Positions 56,976 to 64,000 of a stretch of 64,000 bases of DNA are shown piece after piece; position 1 is the first letter of the stretch; each line of letters opens with the position of its first letter. The position numbers and the translations under genes were made by a program. The notes beneath the pieces are model-generated. The model was given only the letters and a program-made list of their open reading frames with translations, searched no databases and was not told the origin of the DNA. The stretch is from Theocolax elegans (lineage: Eukaryota > Arthropoda > Insecta > Hymenoptera > Cerocephalidae): assembly GCA_026168455.1 (NCBI GenBank), contig CM047431.1, positions 11,009,703 through 11,073,702 on the forward strand, read 5' to 3'.

Positions 56976-57327
56976 ATTTTTCTATTATTATCAAAAAACT
57001 TTATAAATTAATATATTTATTAAATTTAACAACTCTTTAATTTTATTCGTTATTGTAAGAACCCATAATACTAGAGATCTCGATATTGTATAATTTCAAA
57101 TAATAAAATGGAATTAATTATATTTTATACTGTTTATATTTTTTTCGATTCGAGTAGTTGTTCTCATTGACATCTATTGTTCATTTATACAGAGAACGTT
57201 ACCGATAAAACAGAGATTATTTGTAACCTAATAATTTCAATTCGACTCGTCGAGAAGCGAGACCTGGTATGTGCGGGTCGCCTGGCAATGCACTCATCGC
57301 ACGAACATATATTTCGAACGTTCCATA

Positions 57328-57573
57328 AGTAAGTAATGATCCTAGCGCATTATTATGCTCATAATTACATATTAAAGCAAAAAACGCGGCGCTAGCCTAA
57401 TTTTTCGCAGAAATAATTTTTTTATTTCTCTTATTTCCAATTTAATTTGATTTCTATTACCATCAATAGATTCCTAGATCACGAAAATCCTTAAAACCAT
57501 CGATTTCGCAATTATAAATTTGATGCACCAATGAAAAACTTAGTGATCGCTTTAAAATTGTCACACGTATACA
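57328..57573 (-). repeat. Right arm of the long-range inverted repeat
   Basis: Reverse complement of 34,535-34,778 (AGTAAGTAATGATCCTAGCG, GCAAAAAACGCGGCGCTAGC, TTCTATTACCATCAATAGAT). From 57,574 to 58,673 the sequence is AT-rich with nothing recognised. Confidence 0.7.
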
Positions 57574-58731
57574 CTTCTAAAATATAAGTATTTCAATCAC
57601 AGACTGTTTTTGCAATTTTAATATTTTTTTAATTAAATTATTAGCTGTTCCATACTACGTACATATGATTTTGTTCCTGTCCCTATTATTAAACGGTATA
57701 AACACTGTTTTAAATCAATATTATACCGAATATTTATAGATGTTTTGGTAAAATACTTAAAAATGCATTATTAATCGATTTAAATGATATATGCATGTTA
57801 TATAAAGGCTAAATAATGCTTTTCTTTTGGTTAGAAAGTCAACCTACAAACGCACTTAAAGGTTAGTTTTGAGCTTTTTTCGGAAAAATTGATATTATTT
57901 CAGTATGTATGTTAGTGAAATGTATATATATCATATCACTAATATGTGTATGCTCGTCATTATTCAATAGTAACCGATTAAAATTCAAAAGTATATGAAA
58001 AAGAGCTATTGAATCTTTATAATATACTTGCATCGAGACTCGCGGAATACTCTTACAGGTTCATTTTATCATTATTTTACCAAAGTAACTCACATTTGTA
58101 TTATGATTAAAATGATTAAACATCGTTTTATTTAGAGAATTTTATGATTTTATATACTAAATAAAGATAAATCCTTGTAGTACCAATCCAAATACTAAGC
58201 TAAATCATAGATGGTAAAAGAATTTATTGTTCGTTCAAAAATAAATAAAAAATAAAACTCCAATTGATCTAAAAAAACCACTTATTAAATTAACAATTTG
58301 CACAAATTAATAAGATAACAATAAAACTCACGTAGAACATAATCTTACCAATAAAAAAGGCGCAGAGATATTAAGTTTACATATTGGGTGAATCACAACT
58401 CTCTATCAATATCGCACATAACTATCAAATTTAATTAAAATTAATATTAAAGATTAAAAAACCGAATATAAACTAGAGAAAAATTATTAAACAATTAAAA
58501 TTATCAGGTCTTATTACCATCGCACAACCCTCCACTTAACATGTCGAAAAGAAACGAGAACCTCCCCGAAGGGAGTCCTGTACTCTAGTAAGACTTATAT
58601 ACAATTATAACGTCGTCTAACCGCTAGCAATATATTTCAGCATATACATATACAAATGTGTACATATATACATATATTAAAAGGAATCGATGTCGAGGGT
58701 CAGTTTTTTAAATAAATAAACACTATTTATT

Positions 58732-58795
58732 TAAATTTAGTTGTACAACGTTTCGTCTGCGTGGTTTGCAGACCTCTTCAGGTACTATAAATTTA
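58732..58795 (-). ncRNA. Type I hammerhead ribozyme of Penelope-like element
   Basis: On the minus strand: UAAAUUUA (helix I, outer), GUAC (helix I, inner), CUGAAGA, helix II GUCUGC-AAACCAC-GCAGAC, GAAA, palindromic ACGU (helix III), and GUU at the cleavage site between 58,747 and 58,746, then GUAC and UAAAUUUA closing helix I around an internal loop. Every core position fits the hammerhead consensus. Ribozymes of this type in Penelope terminal repeats are established. The very short self-complementary helix III suggests dimeric action. Confidence 0.85.
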
Positions 58796-59054
58796 TTGAG
58801 CACAAAATAACAATTTTAATAATTATAAATTAACGGACGAAATATTGAATAAATTAACGGAAGAAAATATTACCATTGATACACTGAAACGTAGATGTAA
58901 TAAGCCCAGAAAGGCGTCGTCGATTAACAAGAGTATGCGAAATCGAGCGAATTTATACAAAACAAAACAAGTGTCTGCGAGTATATGTGTATGTATGTTT
59001 ACAAATTAAAAGTCAATTTCTTAGAAATACTCGGATATAAATAGTCTCTTTAAA

Positions 59055-61573
59055 TCACATCATAATACTTTTATATTGTCGGTTTAAATATTGTACGTCT
59101 TCTTTTCTATTGATAGTCGAATTATAATAATTAATGTGTAACATTTCTGAAATTATTCGTTTTTTGTAGGATGACTCTCTATCTAATATTTTTACATTGT
59201 TCCAATCGAACTCATGATCCGCATTTTTAACAATATGTGCAGTAACAACAGCTTCCGGATTTTTATTTTTCTGGTGTTCTTTAATTCTGTTTTTTAGGCA
59301 GCGTTTAGTTTCTCCGATGTAAGTTGCCGGGCATTTTTTACAATTAAATTTGTATACTACCCCTGTCATATCCCATTTTTCAGTTGAGTCTCTGCCTAAT
59401 TTTATTATATTATTAAATTTGTGATTAATTAATGGAATTGTGTTAATGTTAAATTTTTTTAACATGTTTGAACATTTATTAAAAAACTCTTGATTATAAG
59501 GTAATGATATAGTGCAAATTGGAAGCCGTTTTCTTGTTTCGCTTGTGCCTGTGAATTTAATTTTACGTAGTCTGTTTTTAATTGCCAAATTCGTGAAATT
59601 ATCGGGATAGTTATTCGTTTTTAATAAATTTCTAACAATCATTATATTTTGTTTGTGAAATTGTTGATGAGATAAGATAATTGCTTTGTCTATTAAATTA
59701 TAAATTATGTTTCGTTTTTGTTGAATAGTATGATTTGATTCAAAATTTAGTATACGATTAGAATTCGTTGATTTTTTAAACCAATTGGTTATAATTTTAT
59801 TGTCAGTTTTAATCAATGTAAGATCCAAAAAATTAATGCAGTTATTTTTTTCCATTTCATGTGTAAATTTTAAATAATTACTGTAGTTGTTAAAAACTTG
59901 TAAAACCGTATTTATGTGTTCTTTTTGTATAAATAAAAGTATGTCATCTACGTATCGATAGTAAATTAATGGGGAACAATTGTGTTTCTCTTTTAATTCT
60001 TTAAGGCAATGAGTCTCTAAATCATCCATTACTAAATCAGCAAATAATGGTGATATAGGAGAGCCCATTGGAGAACCGAATATTTGTTTGTATATTATAT
60101 TGTTAAAAGTAAAAAAAGTATTATTGAAGAAAAATTCGACTATATTACGTATTTCGTAAAAAGGTATCTTGCATTTATTGTGAATATATTATTAAATCGT
60201 TTGTCTAAGCTATTAAGAACTTCGTTACATGAAATGTTTGTAAACAGTGAGCTGACATCTAAAGATAACATGCTATAATCGTCGGGAATATTAATATTGG
60301 ACAGTTTCTTTTTTAATTCAAAGCTATTATTAATGTGCGATTTTGGAACTGGAATTATATTTTTAAGTTCATTATATACAATTTTGGCTAAATAATAAGT
60401 TGGAGAATTCACGGTAGAAATTATTGGTCTAAGTGGAACATTATTTTTGTGTATTTTCGGTAATCCATAAGCTTTAGCTAAATTAGTATTAGTTTGAGTT
60501 AACTGATTATTATGAAATTCCTTATAGAGATATTTATTATCATTAAGATTTTTTAACATAGAATGAACTTCTGACTGTAGTTTTTTGAGTGAATTCTTTT
60601 TTAAGATTGTATATGTATTAGTATCATTCAGTAAATCATTCATTTTTTGGAAATATTCAGTTTTGTTTAAACATACTGTTACATTACCTTTGTCTGCATT
60701 AGTAAAAAATATGTCTGGATTATCCTTTAAGAAAATTTTTGTAGCTTATAAATTGTCTGTAAATTCACGTTCTTTGACCGATAAATGAGTTTCTTTTTTT
60801 GTAACAAATTTAATGCTTTCAACAACAATGTCTCTTATCTCATTTTTTGATTCTGTATTAATTTCTATTTTATCCAAACTGTGTTCTACATTTTTTATAG
60901 TTGAAATAATATCACTATTGGAAAATTGTGATAATGTATTAAATTTTGGACCAAGCGAAACAATTTTTACTACATTATCTGGAATTTCTGTCGTAGTTAA
61001 ATTTCTAATCCATTCATGTTTACTGTTATCATATTCCGAAGACTTTTTAATTTTCATTAATTTATACAATTTATTCTCGTGAATTTTAGTGATGCTATTG
61101 TAAATTCTTAAACTTTTTTCTTCGGTAAATTGAAAAAAACGGTCTAAAATATTTATGTCTCATTTACTATTATTAATTTTCGTTTTTAGTTTATTGAGAT
61201 GTTTAAGTAAATAATTGATGTGAATGTGCGAATCATTAATTTCAAATTTTAATAAACGCTTTTTATGTGAAATTATAAAACGATCGAAAACCGATTTACA
61301 AGACTCACTGTGAAACGAAATGTTTTGTCGGTGTTTAAAGAGGCTGTTGATATGATTTGGAAAAACGTCGTTTCGTCTGCAGTTCAGTAGAAAGATGCGT
61401 CTGGAGTTTTCTTCAGAAAGTTGGTGTCGCCTTGATGTCCATGTTTTTAACAAATTTGAAATTTTGTGTCCATGATTTAATTTTATATCCTTGAAAAATG
61501 TTGAACCTCTCCTACGAGGCTGGTCGTTGTTTGATCGAAGACCGAAGTTTAACTTGTTGATTTCACCCTCCAT
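59055..61573 (-). pseudogene. Penelope-like reverse transcriptase with GIY-YIG endonuclease (broken)
   Basis: About 840 codons from ATG at 61,573 (MEGEINKLNFGLRSNN) to 59,055. Reverse transcriptase motifs in order: FFTNADKGNVTVCLNK (near 60,690), AYGLPKIHKNNVPLRPIIS (near 60,450), MLSLDVSSLFTNI (near 60,260), GSPISPLFAD and YRYVDDILLFI (near 59,950). The C-terminal GIY-YIG nuclease reads GVVYKFNCKKC, then ATYIGETKR and RIKEH, with the Cys pair typical of Penelope nucleases. The frame has TGA at 61,160-61,162 and TAA at 60,746-60,748, and a frameshift between about 60,140 and 60,070, so no full protein is possible. Confidence 0.9.
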
Positions 61574-61653
61574 TGTTAATTATTAAAAGGAATCGATGTC
61601 GAGGGTCAGTTTTTAAAATAAATAAACACTATATATTTAAATTTAGTTGTACA

Positions 61654-62141
61654 ACGTACGACACATTAATTATTATAATTCGACTATCAATAGAAAAGAA
61701 GACGTACAATATTTAAACCGACAATATAAAAGTATTATGATGTGATTTAAAGAGACTATTTATATCCGAGTATTTCTAAGAAATTGACTTTTAATTTGTA
61801 AACATACATACACATATACTCGCAGACACTTGTTTTGTTTTGTATAAATTCGCTCGATTTCGCATACTCTTGTTAATCGACGACGCCTTTCTGGGCTTAT
61901 TACATCTACGTTTCAGTGTATCAATGGTAATATTTTCTTCCGTTAATTTATTCAATATTTCGTCCGTTAATTTATAATTATTAAAATTGTTATTTTGTGC
62001 TCAATAAATTTATAGTACCTGAAGAGGTCTGCAAACCACGCAGACGAAACGTTGTACAACTAAATTTAAATAAATAGTGTTTATTTATTTAAAAAACTGA
62101 CCCTCGACATCGATTCCTTTTAATAATTAACAATGGAGGGT
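61654..62141 (+). mobile_element. Inverted partial Penelope copy, family 1
   Basis: Plus strand: the last codons of the Penelope ORF (STINRKEDVQYLNRQYKSIM, 61,670-61,742), the whole terminal repeat with a second hammerhead, then the start of another ORF (MEGEINK, 62,132-62,152 at most) before unrelated sequence. ORF end, terminal repeat, ORF start is the joint of a head-to-tail tandem, so this is a slice of a tandem array, inverted against the main copy. Confidence 0.8.
62005..62068 (+). ncRNA. Type I hammerhead ribozyme, plus-strand copy
   Basis: UAAAUUUA (62,005-62,012), GUAC, CUGAAGA (62,019-62,025), GUCUGC (62,027-62,032) with GCAGAC (62,040-62,045), GAAA (62,046-62,049), ACGU, GUU with cleavage after 62,053, GUAC and UAAAUUUA (62,061-62,068). 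Identical to the minus-strand ribozyme at 58,732-58,795, so both copies are recent or conserved. Confidence 0.85.
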
Positions 62142-62154
62142 GAAATCAACAAGA

Positions 62155-62460
62155 TATATACATATAATACATGCACAGCGTGTATACGAACAAATACAGA
62201 CTCACGAAACGTATCAAAATAATAAAGGAGCAAATATATTGCGGGGCCAAACGAGCTGAAACTTCTCTCATGCATTAGGCAACCTGCGCCGCGAAGAAGT
62301 AACACACTCGACCTGTTAAATCTAAGCCTACTAGGATTCCTCCCGGCAGCTCATAAGACGTGCCACCTCCATGCGCCGCATAATCCCCCCATACACAGAG
62401 ACTGAACACATCAAGTGGACGGCCAGGCGAAAGAGTTAACAAATATCGATGTACTATACC
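62155..62460. other. Interval between Penelope copies, nothing recognised
   Basis: Mixed-composition sequence of about 300 bp with no coding motif, no terminal-repeat match to family 1, and no hammerhead core on either strand that I could find. Confidence 0.5.
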
Positions 62461-62462
62461 GC

Positions 62463-64000
62463 CTACGCACGTAACATTTTAACACTGTCAAGCGTAACTT
62501 TATATATGTTTTTTAGAAAATTTACGTCTTTAATACGGTTTAATGTCTCGTCATGTATATAAATATTCATCATTTCAGAGAACATACGTTTTTTAAAATT
62601 ATTTTCAATGTCCATGATACATATTTTTTTAAAATCAATGCTATGTCCTGTTTTAATTGTGTGGACCGCCAATGCGGATCTGTCATTTTTATTTTTTACG
62701 TCATATTCATGTTCTCTTATGCGGGTTTTGAGTTACGCTTACTCGTGCCTATGTATAACGCTGGGCAATTACCACATGGTATCTTATATACAATATTACA
62801 AATTTCATACTTTACTGTTTTATCTTTACCTAATTTAATAATCTTGTTAAATTTATTTATAGTGCGATTAATCAATAGAAAATCATGTTTCTTAATAAAT
62901 ACGTTTAGTTTCGGGGTCAATCCCTTTATGAATGGTAAAACAACCCTTGGTCTCCGGATTTGATTTCTGTTTAATAGATTATCGTTAATATTAGTGATAA
63001 TATTATTATTTAAATATAAAATTCTTTTATTAATATATTTTCGAATAAATGCAAGCGGATATTATTTAATAAAAAGTTCGTTATTATTTTAACATTTTCT
63101 TTGTGAAAGATGGAATCAGATAGTGAAATCGCCTTATCAACTAAGTTGTAAACCATAGCTATTTTTTGAGATTGTGGGTGGCGTGAATGAAAATTAAGAT
63201 AACGGCTTGAAGCTGAGTTTTTTCTATATCAATTGGTTATAGGCGTAGTGTTATCGTATCTGTAAATATGTAGGTCAAGAAAAGGCAATCTACCATCCAA
63301 TTCTAGCTCCAATGTAAATTTAAGAGGATCACAAAAGTTATTAAACTTGTTTAGAACCTCATCGATTTTATTTTCTTTAATTATTAATAGAGTATCATCT
63401 ACATATCTTTTATACAGTAATATGTCGTTCTTAAAACTATCAAGACATGAAATTTCTAAAGTTTCCAATGCCATATCTGCGAACCATGGACTGGTATAAA
63501 AACCCATAGGAGCTCCCATTACTTGTTTATATATTTTATTATTAAACTGCAAAAAGGTTGAGTCCAAGAGTTGCTCTATCCCCTCCATAAATTCAATCTT
63601 AACAAGGAGAATGCTATTTTTCAAAAATCTCCATTTTTTTGATATTGCTTGTAGTATTAAATTTTTTAGTAAACTTGAGAAAAGAGAAACCACATCAAAA
63701 GAAAATAATCTGTAATTGGAGGGAACACTCAAATTGTCTAATATTTTTTTCAATTCTGTACTATTTTTTAAGTTTGATACTGGTTTTGGAATATATTTAT
63801 TAAATAATATACTTAACGCTTTATCAAAAGCATAAGTAGGACTATTTAGAGCAGATACTATAATACGGATGGGAAAATTTTCTTTGAGAATCTTAATTAT
63901 ACCATAAGCTTTAGGAATGTTAGTGTTGTCTAAATTTAATTTAATATTATCAAAACTATTTTCATTATTAAAAATGCCTTTATTATCCCAATCTTTTATA
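62463..64000 (-). pseudogene. Penelope-like element, family 2, reverse transcriptase and GIY-YIG (partial, broken)
   Basis: Runs off the right edge. Minus-strand pieces: IPKAYGIIKIL, then IVSALNSPTYAF (near 63,850-63,930), YRLFSFDVVSLFSSL (near 63,715-63,670), VMGAPMGFYTSPWFADMA, YKRYVDDTLLII (near 63,400) with LPFLDLHIY. The nuclease part is at 62,717-62,920 (NIVYKIPCGNCPALYIGTSKR), with the C-terminus in another frame at 62,463-62,672. Frameshifts separate the nuclease halves and the RT from the nuclease. The sequence is clearly a different family from the copy at 59,055: motifs align but most residues differ. Confidence 0.85.

Larger units (their letters stand above)
58674..61653 (-). mobile_element. 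Penelope-like element, family 1 (decayed)
   Basis: Minus-strand element: remains of its upstream repeat (61,653-61,574), one ORF (61,573-59,055) and a downstream terminal repeat with hammerhead ribozyme (59,054-58,674). The same terminal sequence (AAAAGGAATCGATGTCGAGG, AAACTGACC, GTTGTACAAC) lies both before the ATG and after the ORF, as expected for Penelope terminal repeats. At 61,654 it meets an inverted partial copy. Confidence 0.85.

Noticed and set aside
1..64000. tRNA, rRNA, CRISPR or bacterial-type operon
   Set aside because: No cloverleaf with intact promoter boxes, no rRNA-like block and no spaced direct repeats with unique spacers were seen; the tandem arrays have no unique spacers.

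Overview
This window is almost entirely repetitive, AT-rich eukaryotic DNA. I found no intact host gene. The mix of elements points to an arthropod, most likely an insect: a Ty3/Gypsy LTR retrotransposon, Penelope-like elements with GIY-YIG endonuclease, a Tc1/mariner relative, a Jockey-type LINE fragment, large palindromic DNA elements and satellite arrays. An ant or other hymenopteran is plausible, but that is a guess; no host gene settles it.

Layout. 126-2,450: rearranged LTR and leader pieces of a Gypsy family. 4,275-6,832: a long palindromic element with ~0.83 kb arms, holding a smaller inverted-repeat element with a hammerhead-ribozyme-like motif. 8,650-9,650: a GC-rich minisatellite and a LINE fragment. 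11,479-24,439: a complete but decayed Gypsy-type element on the minus strand (two 1,040-bp LTRs, CAAT target duplication, gag, pol, a third ORF, and a 2.7-kb leader packed with hairpins). 25,317-29,018: a degenerate last exon of an unrecognised gene and an intron-containing Tc1/mariner transposase relic. 29,281-33,990: three tandem copies of a 1.68-kb repeat, the third split by a solo LTR. 36,560-43,270: a ~140-bp satellite with a 7-monomer higher-order period. 43,638-53,502: a foldback-like composite with ~235-bp terminal inverted repeats around 107-bp and 197-bp tandem arrays. 54,897-56,975: a 1.04-kb tandem duplication. 58,674-64,000: two Penelope-like families on the minus strand, the first facing an inverted partial copy; both sides of that pair carry a well-formed type I hammerhead ribozyme.

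The most striking signal is in the leader of the Gypsy element. It contains repeated families of RNA hairpins whose two arms change together from copy to copy while a loop motif (GUGUGAAU-like, read in the element's sense) stays constant. Some hairpins are enclosed by further complementary arms that would form three-way junctions. A second, diverged copy at 2,367-2,441 keeps the same hairpin pair. The element also has a zinc-knuckle ORF where an envelope gene would normally sit, preceded by a good 3' splice site. Together these suggest a Gypsy lineage with an elaborate structured leader and a spliced accessory nucleic-acid-binding protein.

Parts of the tandem arrays (for example 39,840-40,320 and 48,840-49,400) differ from sister copies mainly by single-base insertions or deletions, which looks like uncorrected read or assembly noise.
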